Part shown: positions 32,802 to 43,914 of the stretch, piece by piece
Numbering within the stretch: position 1 is the stretch's first letter
How the letters are laid out: each line of letters starts with the position of its first letter
NCBI RefSeq assembly: GCF_003672135.1
Contig: NC_039508.1
Span: 7,626,001-7,690,000, forward strand
Direction of reading: 5' to 3'
DNA length: 64,000 nt
Source: Ooceraea biroi
Lineage: Eukaryota > Arthropoda > Insecta > Hymenoptera > Formicidae
The notes under the pieces: generated by a model
Told to the model about the DNA's origin: nothing
The model's database searches: none
What the model saw: the letters and a program-made list of their open reading frames with translations, nothing else
Program-made: the position numbers and the translations under genes

Positions 32802-33204
32802 ATCCACGTTTACGTTTTCATTAGTCTAAATCTATTTATATCACGTATCTGGTTCGCGGCTGCCCATGTATGGCAGAATTTCTCAGTATTTAGATTCGGT
32901 GGATTATTTTATTGCCGTCAGCGAGTGACGTCTCCCAAGTGCCGCTCCGCTTTTTCAGATCTGGAGCGATCTTCCCTAAGTGATTTTAGCCGTTAACCCC
33001 AGATATATTTAGCCTATCGAGTGCTTCGGCTGAGCACAGGCGTCAAAGAGGATTGAAAAGTTTGTGAGCTTTATGGTTCGTATATCATTTCGTGACATTT
33101 CGCTAAGACCACTTGGCCCCTCCACCCGTCCGGTCGTACTTTTCGCTGGTGGGGATTGGTTCTTGATTATTATTTTTCTCTATTTCTAAATTTGGTATTA
33201 TATA
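32802..33204. other. Unassigned sequence between elements
   Basis: No frame or motif was recognised. The GC-rich pyrimidine stretch near 33105-33150 resembles retroelement leader sequence but cannot be assigned. It probably was continuous with 33847 onward before the MITE inserted at the TA at 33203. Confidence 0.3.
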
Positions 33205-33844
33205 CAGGGTGTCCCAGATTTACCGAATCACCGGTTCAGGGTAGATTCCTGACGTCATTCCAAGACGATAGTTTCTCTTGCAAAATGTCGAGGGTGGCGT
33301 AGTTTCGGCGCTACGAAGGGTTGTATTTATCCTATCCTTGTGCAGAATTTTCCCGCGTTTAGTGACGGTAGGTCGAAGGGGCCCCGCGCATCGCGCACAC
33401 TTCAATTTGAACAGCCGCGAAAAATTAAGATCAAATCCGATCAGTTCCAACCTCCACGTGGTGCACACTGGGCAATGCTAATGCTGACGGTAAACAGTAA
33501 AAAACTAAAGAAAAAACTTCAATGTCTATTATAAAGTAAGTTATCATTGGTCCGTCAAAGGTTGAACCTGAGTTTTCGGGATAAGGAGGGCGTTTTAAAA
33601 AATGTTTCGAACAAAAGTTACTTACTTTTTGATGGAAAATCAGAATCTGCAATAAAAAGTTGGGATTTTAATTTAAAAAATTAGAAGTGCCCTTTACGTG
33701 ACCTTCAAACGACCATTCGAGGTCAAACCAATGGCACCATCTTATGTCCCCCTTCAAACCAAACAACTTTTGTCTGAAACATTTTTCGATTTAACGCAGT
33801 GTTTCTAAGAAATTTGAGTGAATCCTTTAAAATAGGACACCCTG
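33205..33844. mobile_element. Mosaic CAGGGTG-tipped MITE (640 bp), TA flanks
   Basis: TA at 33203-33204 and 33845-33846 flank CAGGGTGTCCCAGATT on the left and AATAGGACACCCTG on the right. Beyond about 10 bp the two ends do not match each other. The right half carries the shared GTAAACAGTAAA...AAGGAGGGCG module also found in elements B and D and at 1876-2229. The left half is unique here, so it looks chimeric. Confidence 0.8.
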
Positions 33845-33846
33845 TA

Positions 33847-34944
33847 TGATGTCTCCACCTAGTTTAGTAGCTATCGCTCACTTTATTGATAGTATTAACA
33901 TTAGAATATGAAAGTTTCTTATTGAGAGTGTTTTTTGCTTTGTTATGTATTAAATAATTCTTGTAATGTAATTTAAGTTAAGTTAACTAGTATAACACAA
34001 ACAATATATGTAACTAGGTTAGAGTACTATGTACTTAGGTTTAAGTAGTTACGTTTCGCAAAGTATACTGTTAAGTTCTTTTTTTATAGTAAAATAGAGT
34101 ACTTTGTATGTAAACATTCAGGGCAAGATGGGCGCGACTCCCAAGCCCCTTTTTGTTTATATTTATTTCAATAGAAAAAACACTGAAAGCGATTGACTGG
34201 CGTCGTAAACTCCGCGTCCGGTTCCTATCCCAGTTCTTAGTTTCCGGCTACTGTTCTCATTGTCAGTTAACTTATCGTCCAGTGCTTCAGCTCTGCACAT
34301 GGCCAGTCACCTGCTTACGATATTCCCTCGCGATCGTTCAGTTTTGATATTGGTTAGCAGTAGAATTGAGTACCCAAACGTGACTCCTTCGTGCAAGGAA
34401 AAAGGGTCCGAACAAATCAGAGCAATCGAGCCCAATGTAGTCAGACGAAGTCACGCGAGACTTCTCTTCTCAGAAATCGCCACGTTACGTGACATCGCGC
34501 CATTGCTCAATCGCGATCGCCACGTGGTACCAACTCGAGCATTAACAGGCCGAGCTAAACGAAAAAGTCTGTATATCTCCGAGGATCATACGCGGCGATA
34601 TATCGTCATTTCATTTCAAGATAGTCCGTCCGTCAAGATCGTTCGTCGTTTGCATCAAGATAGTCCGATTCGGCGCCTTTGAAATATTCGGCGCTCAAGC
34701 CGCGAGCTACACGAGGCTCCGTCGAGCGTTGCGCTATTTGTAGATAATTGTAACTGTGAATAAAATATTGTTTAAAGGCCAGTACTGTCCATCGCTTCTC
34801 AACCGCTGTGCATTCTGCCCGATTTCGATCTCCCACGCACAAATCTTCTCTGCGCGCCCGTCGGTGCGCTACTGGCATCTCTCAGGCTCAATCAACGCCC
34901 ATGAAAATCGTCGCGGCGAGCACACCTGCTATAATAAGAAAAGT
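33847..34944. other. Unassigned, possibly old LTR or leader sequence; no gene
   Basis: It is AT-rich to 34190 and then moderately GC-rich, with an AATAAA-type signal at about 34758. The largest frame (34260-34682) has no recognisable domain and compositional evidence for coding is weak. I found no LRSAM1 exon here. Confidence 0.35.
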
Positions 34945-34948
34945 GTAA

Positions 34949-36752
34949 TGTTACGTCCAAACTCCACGGTCCCTTGCTTTCGTAAGAAACAGATAATAGA
35001 ATTACATCCGTCTTAATATTTTCCGCATGCTATTGACTATTCACGCGTTATTGAGCCAAAACGGTTGCTGCACAATATCAATCAAATTTTATTTTTTTAT
35101 TATATTTGACACGGTACCAAGCAGAAACCTCGCGAGGACCGTAAGACACGCAGTACATGTGCCCATCGCGTGATCGTTAGATAAACATCCTCAAGCAGCA
35201 ACCCTGAACGCTAGCGCATCGTCCATCTTATCACAACGACCGTTGGCTCACCTTGGCCGTGAACACGTGCATTTCATCACCGTACCGATCATTAATCATG
35301 ATTACGCTCTTGTCTCCTGCTCTCGCCTGTCGATCAAAGTCCAAAGGTGGCCCCTCGATATTTAGCTACACGTCTCCTCCCGTTACCTAACTACGGGCGT
35401 TTTCCCATTAGCTAATAAGGACATTTCCCTTTCCGAATGGTCCCGAGGAATCCTCTCCTACACGATTTTTCATATATTATAAAAAGGGCAGTGAAAACGC
35501 CCGAGGCACTTAATAGCTTTCGTTCCAGTCAGCCAGACTTTTTGTCGCAATTTAAATTCCGAGCAATACCACATAATTTTAAAACATAGGCCAGTACGAT
35601 CCGGATCTAAGAATATCCATCAGCGCCTTGCACTCTTTGTTCCACCTTCAGTTGCAGGAGTATCTTCTGCAGTTCATCTTCCGATTCTGTCACTGGACAA
35701 TATAAAAATAAGCCTTTTGGTTGATTTCTTTTTCCTTTTTAAAATTTTTTTAGTATTTGCAACTGGTTGTCATTTTTTTTATTTGCCTCTTCCTTTGCTT
35801 TCTCCCTTAATTACACTCTTTTACCCTTTAGTTCCTATAGTGACATCCTGTGAAATTAACATCACGTCGCATCGACCAGCGGTTCCTCAATTGACTCCAG
35901 AGGTGATCACCGATGAGGAGGTCGAAGGATTTTTAAAAGAGTTAGAGTCTCTCTTGAGTGATCCAGATGTTTTCCCTCTCCCACCTCTAACATCCTCACC
36001 TTCCTATTCACCCATTCCTCTTGAAGAATTAACCCAGCATTCCCCCGTGCGTTTTGTCTCACGGTCACCCTTTCCGATTCCATTGGAAGACATTGAAACA
36101 TTCACTGATCTTCCTCACCAGAGTTTATCTCCAGCCAACTTTCCATTGTTCTCTCACCTTCCACCGTTTCTTCCGAGTCCGACATCTGACATTCCTCCGG
36201 TTTCAACCCGAAGGGCGGAGCATGAAGAGAGCCAGCCAGAATAGATTTTATTCATACCAAATCGTATCATAATCATCCGTTCAATCGCATCAATCCGCTT
36301 TTAATTTTATCATATTATATTTGTTATTAATTATTTCAGTTTTATTATTTTATTGATTTCGAAACCATTTATTAATGTGTCATGTTCAGTTATTTCCTTT
36401 TAATCAGTTGTTATTACTCTCCTTCCAAAACGAATTGTTTTATTTTCTAATGGTCATTTAATTGCGAAATTGAATAATTTTCAAATCCTTGTTTTTTTTA
36501 AATAAATTTACTTTCAGTTATTATTAAATTTTAACTTTCGTTTAAATTATTTCACCTTTTCCCTTTCTCTAATCGCACGAGGTCCTATCCCTTGTAATAG
36601 GGTACTTCCCTTACAATAAAAAGGACCAACGAGCAGACCTCTACCTTTAAGAAGCGTAAGAGCGGCTCCCGGCCGTTGACCTTCTTTCAGGTAAATTAGT
36701 CGGCTCGACTCACGTTCACACGTGAAAGTGGGTTGTACGTCTGGACGTAACA
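34949..36752 (+). mobile_element. 1.8-kb LTR-like unit with GTAA target duplication
   Basis: It starts TGTTACGTCC and ends GGACGTAACA. GTAA lies on both sides (34945-34948; 36753-36756). A strong TATA box (TATTATAAAAAGGG, 35475-35488) is followed by a typical initiator region. An open frame at 35717-36244 follows. It may be a solo LTR with an internal ORF or a terminal-repeat element lacking gag-pol. Confidence 0.75.
35717..36244 (+). CDS. Pro/Ser-rich ORF inside the LTR-like unit
   Basis: An N-terminal hydrophobic stretch (FLLFKIFLVFATGCHFF), partly from T-rich DNA, is followed by an acidic segment (DEEVEGFLKELESLLSD) and a Pro/Ser-rich tail ending ESQPE. The inverted copy at 30987-32801 encodes comparable Pro/Ser-rich pieces (for example SSPRYSPLSLPEL against SSPSYSPIPLEEL here), which suggests real protein-coding history. 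No known domain is recognised. The true start may be internal or after splicing. Confidence 0.4.
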   Translation: MVDFFFLFKIFLVFATGCHFFYLPLPLLSPLITLFYPLVPIVTSCEINITSHRPAVPQLTPEVITDEEVEGFLKELESLLSDPDVFPLPPLTSSPSYSPIPLEELTQHSPVRFVSRSPFPIPLEDIETFTDLPHQSLSPANFPLFSHLPPFLPSPTSDIPPVSTRRAEHEESQPE

Positions 36753-37058
36753 GTAATGAGACATAAGTTAACTATGAAAGGAATTATGTTGAAAAGTAGG
36801 TAAATGGTTGTATTAATAAACAAAATAAACCGTTTTTAAACTATAACTGCTTGTTTCTTTATTTGTTAAATGACCTTTATGTTTCAATTAGTCGAAATAA
36901 ATGACAAATTTTCTTCAAACTCCAGCTTTATATGAATATTTTATTATGTACACATGTTTTACATAAAAAATCATCTATTCAATTCTATTATTCTTCATCC
37001 TTTCTTGCGTGCGTGCGCGCAGAAACATACATTCATTCATACTTTTTCTTTTTCTAAG

Positions 37059-37184
37059 AATGAAATTGCTGACAGACGAGTGGCCTTGACAGCTATTCTA
37101 CTTGACCTATTGGAACAGCAGAAGATTAGAAGAGATCAATTACTAAAGACGATTAACACAATAGAGCAACAACGATATGATTCT
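37059..37184 (+). CDS. Lrsam1: LRSAM1 exon (coiled-coil segment), first visible of four
   Basis: The acceptor TTTTTCTTTTTCTAAG precedes it and the donor TCT|GTAATT follows. It has 42 codons, phase 0 at both ends. It encodes a charged helix (RVALTAILLDLLEQQKIRRD, then LLKTINTIEQQR) like the coiled coil before the SAM domain of LRSAM1. LRSAM1 is an E3 ubiquitin ligase that modifies the ESCRT-I protein TSG101 and acts in endosomal sorting and selective autophagy. The assignment rests on the order coiled coil, WLMQYQ-type SAM start, PSAP motifs and C-terminal RING across four phase-0 exons. The N-terminal leucine-rich repeats are not in the window upstream. The exon's 5' side is 300 bp from an LTR-like unit. 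Confidence 0.85.
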
Positions 37185-37235
37185 GTAATTATATTTGTTA
37201 TTTTTTATCTTAAGTTTCAATGATATATATGTATA

Positions 37236-39185
37236 TAGGGTGTTTCACATAAGGGTAAAAACCTTTCGCCTACAGGTAGATCACGTCAAATTGAATTAAA
37301 AAGTCCTGTACCATTTTGCAATTTACGCAATAGTTAACGAGTTAGTAATCATTAAAAATCGCTGTATTAGTCCGGCCCACCGCCGAATGCAAGCGCGCGG
37401 CGAGATGCGACCGCCTAGCGATCGAGATTGCTAGGCGCGCCGCTTTTGCCTAACCATTGTCACTTGTGATAAACAACTTCCGGCGCACCTAGCAACCTCG
37501 ATCGCTATGCCACATACACACTCCCAAAAAAAGCGGTACACTAAAATTTAGGGAAAAATTTACCAACCTTCAAATGATCATAACTTGGTAAATAATGAAG
37601 ATAAAAATATGTTCAAAAATGCAAAATGAAGCTTCAAGTATCCACTTTAAGAATATTTGAATGGCAATTATGGTCGGTCATTTGATTCAAAATGGCGGAT
37701 GACAAAATGAGAGGATACAAAAGTGATAACCGAAAGTCCGAGTTTGTGACGGTGCATGGCGTGAATTAGATATCGCAGCCTAATGGGACCAAATGCAAAT
37801 GAAAATATAGTGTTATCTTTAAAATGCTTTTTACCGAGCTCGATGCGATCATTTTTCGCTGAGTTGTGCAACTTTAAAAAAGAAACACTGTTAAGTAAAT
37901 TTGGAGTATCTCAACAAAAAATTATCGCATCGAGCTTTGTAAAAAAGCATTTTAAAGATAAAACTCTATACTTTTATATGCATTTAGTCCCATTGGGCTG
38001 CAATACCTACTTTACACCATGTGCCATCGCAAACTCGAATCTTCATTTATCAATTTCGCATGCTCTCCCTTTCCGCCATTTTAAAAAACTCGTCGTGCAC
38101 AATTTCGATTTAAATTGCGAAAAGTAGGGTTTCAAAGCTTTAAAACCGTTTTTGAAATTTTGTGCTAGGATAGTTAGGTACCGAGATATTCAATTTCGAA
38201 TTTGCAATATCGTCGATTCAGCAAGGCCTAAGGAATTAGAAATCCCTGCGGTTCGTTTAGTTCTTTTATAAATCCAACTGCTGCGTTCATTATTCTTTAT
38301 ACTCCAAACCCTCCTTGTGGTGTGTGCGTGTGTGGGTGTAGGTGTATGTAGGTGTGTGTGTGTGTGTATCACAAGGATGAGGACCCCGTGGTTCGTCAGT
38401 TCCACAGTAATTTAAGACTCCAAACCCTCCTTGTGGTGTGTGTGTGTGTGTGTGTGTGTGTGTCACAAGGATGAGGACCCCGTGGTTCATCAGTTCCACA
38501 GTAATTTAAGACTCCAAGCCCTCCTTGTGGTGTGTGTGTGTGTGTGTGCGCGCGCGCGCGTGCAAAACGCTTTTTTACAAAGCTCGATGCGATAATTTTT
38601 TGTTGAGATACTCCAAATTTACTTAACAGTGTTTCTTTTTTAAAGTTGCACAACTCAGCGAAAAATGATCGCATCGAGCTCGGTAAAAAGCATTTTAAAG
38701 ATAACACTATATTTTCATTTGCATTTGGTCCCATTAGGCTGCGATATCTAATTCACGCCATGCACCGTCACAAACTCGGACTTTCGGTTATCACTTTTGT
38801 ATCCTCTCATTTTGTCATCCGCCATTTTGAATCAAATGACCGACCATAATTGCCATTCAAATATTCTTAAAGTGGATACTTGAAGCTTCATTTTGCATTT
38901 TTGAACATATTTTTATCTTCATTATTTACCAAGTTATGATCATTTGAAGATTGGTAAATTTTTCCCTAAATTTTAGTGTACCGCTTTTTTTGGGAGTGAA
39001 TGTATATAGATCACATCTCGCCGCGCGTTTGCATTCGGCGGTGGGCCGGACTAATACAGCAATTTTTAATAATTAATAACTAGTTAACTATTGCGCAAAT
39101 CGCAAAATGGTACAGGACTTTTTAATTCAATCTGACGTGATCTACCTGTGGGCAAAAGGTTTTTACTTTTATGTGAAATACCCTG
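37236..39185. mobile_element. Palindromic element A in LRSAM1 intron
   Basis: Tips (T/C)AGGGTGTTTCACATAAGG and GTGAAATACCCTG are flanked by TA. Arms of about 900 bp match inversely through GGTAGATCACGTCA, AAAAAGTCCTGTACCATTTT, the GGCGGATGACAAAATGAGAG stretch and GCATCGAGCT. The right half has a (TG)n-rich minisatellite (38300-38560, three units beginning CTCCAAACCC or CTCCAAGCCC). Frames in it are not conserved as protein. Confidence 0.88.
38302..38560. repeat. Minisatellite with (TG)n cores in element A
   Basis: Units begin CTCCAA(A/G)CCCTCCTTGTGG at 38302, 38419 and 38512. Each runs through a TG-rich tract of differing length to CACAAGGATGAGGACCCC. The last unit ends in (CG)n. Confidence 0.85.
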
Positions 39186-39191
39186 TATATA

Positions 39192-40263
39192 CAGGGTGTC
39201 CCACTTTACCTTTCGTGCTTGAATATCTCAAAACCACGGCAATTTCGGGAAAATTATTTCAGACAAAAGTTGCAGGGTTGAAAGGGGGCCATTCAGTGGC
39301 GGTAACAGATTGATCATTCGGGATCATTTTTAAGGTCATTTGAAGGTCAAGTCTAATTTTTTAAACAGAAACCCATACTTTTTATTGCAAATTCTAATTC
39401 TGCGTCGAAAAATAAGTAACTTTTGTCCGAAACATTTTTAAAAACGCCCTCCTTATCCTGAACACTCAGGTTTACCCTTTGGCGGATCAATGATAATAAC
39501 TCGCTTTATAACAGACACTGAAGTTTTTTTTTAGTATTTTACTGTTTATCGTCAGCATTAACGTTACCCAGTGTGCATCACAAATCAAAGTAAAGATTTT
39601 TTGAATTCTTCTGCCTGAACCGACGAGTAATGAGATTCCAGCATTTAATCAAAAAGCTATGCCCAAGTTGGAGAAAATGTTGACCATTTATACCTTTGCA
39701 TAGAAATATTTTTTAAAGTAGAGTCAAAAGTGCCATAAAGCAGCCCACTGGATAATAGCATTAGTGTGCACCACTAAAAACTTCCTTTTAAAGTTTATAA
39801 CACGAGTCGAAAAACTGATATTCATAATATTCCTTTGGGATCATGAACATTTAGGATCATGCGTGGAGGAGCAATCTCTACGTAGTGCACACTGGGTAAC
39901 GCTAATGCTGACGGTAAACAGTAAAATACTAAAAAAAAACTTCAGTGTCTGTTATAAAGCGAGTTATTATCATTGGTCCGCTAAAGATTGAACCTGAGTT
40001 TTCGGGATAAGAAGGGCGTTTAAAAAAATGTTTCGATCAAAAGTTACTTACTTTTCGACGGAGAATTAGAACATGCAATAAAAAGTATGGGTTTCCGTTT
40101 AAAAAATTGGACTTGACTTTCAACTAACCTTAAAAATGATCCCGAATGACCAATCTGTTACCACCATTGAATGGCAACCCTGCAACTTTTGTCTGAAATA
40201 TTTTTCCCGAAATTGCCGTGGTGTCGAGATATTCAAGCGCGAAAGTTTAAGTGGGACACCCTG
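39192..40263. mobile_element. Palindromic element B in LRSAM1 intron
   Basis: Tips CAGGGTGTCCCACTTTACC / inverse. Arms of about 370 bp each include GAATATCTC, AATTTCGGGAAAA and, further in, the shared module ending GTTACCCAGTGTGCA. It is separated from A by TATATA and from C by (TA)6. There is no transposase. Confidence 0.9.
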
Positions 40264-40275
40264 TATATATATATA

Positions 40276-41495
40276 CAGGGTGAGCCATTTTAAACAGTTC
40301 AGTTGATTATGTCGAAAACCGAGTCCGATAGAACAAAATGTTTTAGATGAAATTTATAGGGTTCTGAGGGGGTCAAAAGGTGGTGACCTTGTGATTTTAC
40401 CAAGGTCATTTTTCGAAGACATATGAAAGTCACCTTTGGTTTTTTAAATGGAAACTAGTATTTTTTATTGCATATTTGAAAAGATTATCGAAGTTTGCAT
40501 AAAAAATATTTATGACTTGTGTGAGATATGTCTAACAGTTTAGAAGTTATTCAGGTATGATGAATTTTTTTCATTAAATTCTACCACAAATAACGCGGGC
40601 ACGGATGTTTGTGTTTGTCCATTCTTAGCGATACCCAGGATCAACGACGAGGATGTGATGGATATCTGATCCCATTGGGGTGCTTGATTACCGTGAGTCC
40701 CCTTGCCTCTCACGATTAGATATAGAACTAACTGTTCAATAGATGTTCAAAGACATCTCCTCTTCTCGCACATAGATTAACTCGCATTTTAAAACTATCA
40801 ATAGTGCGCAATAAGACTTCACGTGAAATGTTATAGCAAACAGTACGTATTCTGTTTTTCATGTCATCTCTCGCGGTTGCTGGTCGAGTATAAACGCAAT
40901 TTTTAATGAAGCCCCATAAAAAAAATTAGGAGACGTTAAATCTGGCGATCGTGGTGGCCATAATATCGGTCCATTTCGACCTATCCATCGATTGGAAAAT
41001 GCATGATTTAAATATGCACGTACTTAATGTGCATAATGTGGTGGCGCGCCATCGTGCTGATACCAGAGTCGTTGTCTGGTATCTAAATCAACATTTTCCA
41101 ATAAAATGGGTAATTCGTCCTCGTCGTTGATCCTGGGTATCGCTAAGAATGGACAAACACAAACATCCGCGCCCGCGTTATTTGTGGTAGAATGTAATGG
41201 AAAAAATTCATCATGCCTGAATAACTTCTAAACTGTTAGACATAGCTCACACAAGTCACAAATATTTCTTATGCAAAATTCGATAATCTTTTCAAATATG
41301 CAATAAAAAATACTAGTTTCCATTTAAAAAACCAAAGTTGACCTTCATATGTTTTCGAAAAATGACCTTGGTAAAATCACAAGATCACCACCTTTTGACC
41401 CTCTCGGAACCCTACAAATTTCATCTAAAACATTTTGTTCTATCGGACTCGGTTTTCGACATATTCAACTGGACTGTCTAAAATGGCTCACCCTG
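40276..41495. mobile_element. Palindromic element C with DD41D transposase remnant
   Basis: Tips CAGGGTGAGCCATTTTA / inverse. Arms of about 375 bp run in to ATACCCAGGATCAACGACG (40631) and its inverse near 41135. The loop holds one minus-strand transposase fragment (next entry) and a 42-bp unit also seen at 17391. Confidence 0.9.
40722..41115 (-). pseudogene. DD41D transposase C-terminal fragment
   Basis: The minus strand reads LPILLENVDLDTRQRLWYQH then DGAPPHYAH (second catalytic Asp), then FSNRWIGRNGPILWPPRSPD and LTSPNFF. The third catalytic residue is Asn instead of Asp. Stops and frameshifts follow. The N-terminal half is absent. It lies in the loop of palindrome C. Confidence 0.75.
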
Positions 41496-41501
41496 TATAT
41501 A

Positions 41502-42837
41502 AAGGGTGTTTCAGAGCGACCGTATCAGGCTCTTTCTTCGAAAAATATGCATTTGCATGAAAAATGTTTTATAGAAAAGTTGTAGGGTTTTACGTGACGC
41601 ATTACGTAGTAGTATTGGTATGACCTTGAATGGCATTGTTAAAGATACATGAAGGTCACCTTCAATTTCTTAAATGGAACTCCCCTTTTTTTTATTGCAT
41701 ATTCTAATTTCCCGTCGAAAAGTAAGTAACTTTTGCTCGAAACATTTTTTTTTAAAACGCCCTCCTTATCCAGAAAACTTAGGTTCAACCTTTGGCGGGC
41801 CAATGATAATAACTCGCTTTATAACAGACACTGAAGTTGTTTGTTAGTATTTTACTGTTTACCGTCAGCATTAGCATTACGTAGTAGTATTGGTATGAAT
41901 GACCTTGAATGACGTTGTTACAGTTACGTGAAGGTCACCTTCACTTTCTTAAGAAATTTGCTTTAATTATAAAAGAACATTCGCAATTTCTTGTCGATGT
42001 GAGAAAACAGTTTTTATTAGTTGCGCCCACTGCAATCAATTTTTGTGTCTTGAACATTTTTTGAATCGCACATGTTATCATTAACTCAAAATTACTTAAA
42101 AACATAGAAACACAGAAAATTAAATCAAAAGAATAACAAAATTTAAAACAGAAAAATTAAAAAATTAAAACAGAAAAATAAAAAAAATTAAAAACAGAAA
42201 AAAAAATGTTTCAGACAAAAGTTGTCCAAATTAATTAGTAGAAAAAGATAATATAATAAAAAATAGGAGTTTTCATTTAAAAATTAAGGTGACCTTGGTC
42301 TGAGCTTGGTAACACTACCCATGGTCACACTCATATTGCCACTGAATGCGCTTTTTAAAACCTTACAACTTTTGTTTGAAACACTTTCTTAAGAAAGTGA
42401 AGGTGACCTTCACGTAACTGTAACAACGTCATTCAAGGTCATTCATACCAATACTACTACGTAATGCTAATGCTGACGGTAAACAGTAAAATACTAACAA
42501 ACAACTTCAGTGTCTGTTATAAAGCGAGTTATTATCATTGGCCCGCCAAAGGTTGAACCTAAGTTTTCTGGATAAGGAGGGCGTTTTTAAAAAAATGTTT
42601 CGAACAAAAGTTACTTACTTTTCGACGGGAAATCAGAATATGCAATAAAAAGAGGGGAGTTCCATTTAAGAAATTGAAGGTGACCTTCATGTATCTTTAA
42701 CAATGCCATTCAAGGTCATACCAATACTACTACGTAATGCACCACTTAAAACCCTACAACTTTTGTATAAAACATTTTTCATGAAAATGCATATTTTTCG
42801 AAGAAAGAGACTGATACGGTCGCTCTGAAACACCCTG
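41502..42837. mobile_element. Palindromic element D in LRSAM1 intron
   Basis: Left tip AAGGGTGTTTCAGAGCGACC (first base degenerate) matches the right tip GGTCGCTCTGAAACACCCTG inversely. Arms of about 450 bp contain the shared GTAAACAGTAAA/AAGGAGGGCG module and ACCTTGAATGACGTTG. The loop (about 41965-42385) is A-rich. It is separated from C by TATATA and from E by (TA)5. Confidence 0.9.
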
Positions 42838-42847
42838 TATATATATA

Positions 42848-43538
42848 CTGGGTGTCCTACAAAAAGTATCCAATCACTCTCCTGCAGGTAGATCTGGTTA
42901 AGCTGAATTAAAAAGTCCTATATCATTTTGCAATTAACCACGTAAAATTTTGAAATATTAATAAAAGAACATTTGCGAGTCAGTACTAATGAGAGCGCGG
43001 CTCGTGCAGTAAGGCTATCGGTAGGAGGGCCGTGCACTCGTTGTTGGTTACGGCGCAGTGAGGCAACGGTGCCAAAAAGCGTGCTTTGTAGCATGCAGTG
43101 GGGATGGAGTGGGAATGGTCTCACGAATCCTCGCACGCTTGCTGATATCACTGATGTGAGTGGAATGGGTGAGGCCAGAAAGCGTGCGACGATTCACGAG
43201 ACCATTCCCACTCCATCCCCACCGCATGCTACAAAGCACGCTTTCTGGCACCGCTGCCTCACTGCGCCGTAACCAACAACGAGCGCGCGGCCCTCCTACC
43301 GATAGCCTCGCTCTCATTTGTACTAACTCGCTAATCTTTTTTTTAATATCTCAAAATTTTACGTGGTTAATTGCAAAATGATATAGGACTTTGTAATTCA
43401 GCTTAATGAGATCTAGAGAGCAGTGGAGATCCTTAACTCTGGCACTATGTGCCCCTGACATGGCGCTATAGCAACTAATCATCATCAACGAGATCTATCT
43501 GCAGGAGAATGATTGGACACTTTATGTGGGATACCCTG
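42848..43538. mobile_element. Palindromic element E in LRSAM1 intron
   Basis: Tips C(T/A)GGGTGTCCTAC / inverse. Arms include AATCACTCTCCTGCAGGTAG, AATTAAAAAGTCCTATATCA (compare element A) and a GC-rich part (GAGGCAACGGTGCC, GGGATGGAGTGGGAATGGTC). A 75-bp insertion sits in the right arm. The two arms give mirror-image short frames that are not genes. Confidence 0.88.
43415..43489. mobile_element. 75-bp insertion with GAGATCT duplication
   Basis: GAGATCT at 43408-43414 is repeated at 43490-43496. The insert ends ATCATCATCAAC and disrupts the symmetry of element E's arms. A 7-bp duplication with a trinucleotide-like tail suggests a tiny retroposed fragment. Confidence 0.6.
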
Positions 43539-43613
43539 TATATAACTACGTGCGTATGTGACATTAAAATAATATAAGATAATATAAATAACTTAATAAA
43601 ATAATATTTTTAG

Positions 43614-43808
43614 GATACGAGACGGGATAGTTTGTTTTGGTTGATGCAGTATCAATCTTTAATGGAAACTCGACCGCAAGGAATGCTGGAAATGTTAAAA
43701 CCTACATTAGTTCGTCATATGGCCATAGCAGGAGTTTTACATTGTCTTCCATTTCTGTCGACGTTGCCATCTTTGCTGCCGAATATCACCAACGAGCAGT
43801 TAAAAAAT
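43614..43808 (+). CDS. Lrsam1: LRSAM1 exon (SAM-like segment)
   Basis: The acceptor ATATTTTTTAG precedes and the donor AAAAAT|GTATGC follows. It has 65 codons, phase 0. It continues from the previous exon as DTRRDSLFWLMQYQSLM. It then has ALTRH-like helices (LKPTLVRHMAIAGVLHCLPF) and LSTLPSLLPNITNEQLKN, the layout of the LRSAM1 SAM domain. The preceding intron is 6.4 kb and consists almost wholly of five stacked palindromic transposons. Confidence 0.88.
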
Positions 43809-43914
43809 GTATGCAATTATTTAAAAATCTTAATTCTATAAAAAATAATAAAAAAGTTAAAAGTTAATTTTTAATAAACTTATTTATAATAATGTTAGGT
43901 GTATACATATAATA

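Noticed and set aside
34260..34682. 140-codon ORF as a possible upstream LRSAM1 exon
   Set aside because: No leucine-rich repeat or coiled-coil pattern and no convincing splice sites; probably retroelement leader sequence.
38396..38734. ORFs with His-Thr repeats and their plus-strand twins at 37668-37871 / 38646-38849
   Set aside because: They come from (TG)n and from the inverted arms of element A.
43048..43317. Overlapping ORFs of similar sequence on both strands (42918-43381)
   Set aside because: They are mirror images produced by the inverted arms of element E; no protein signature.
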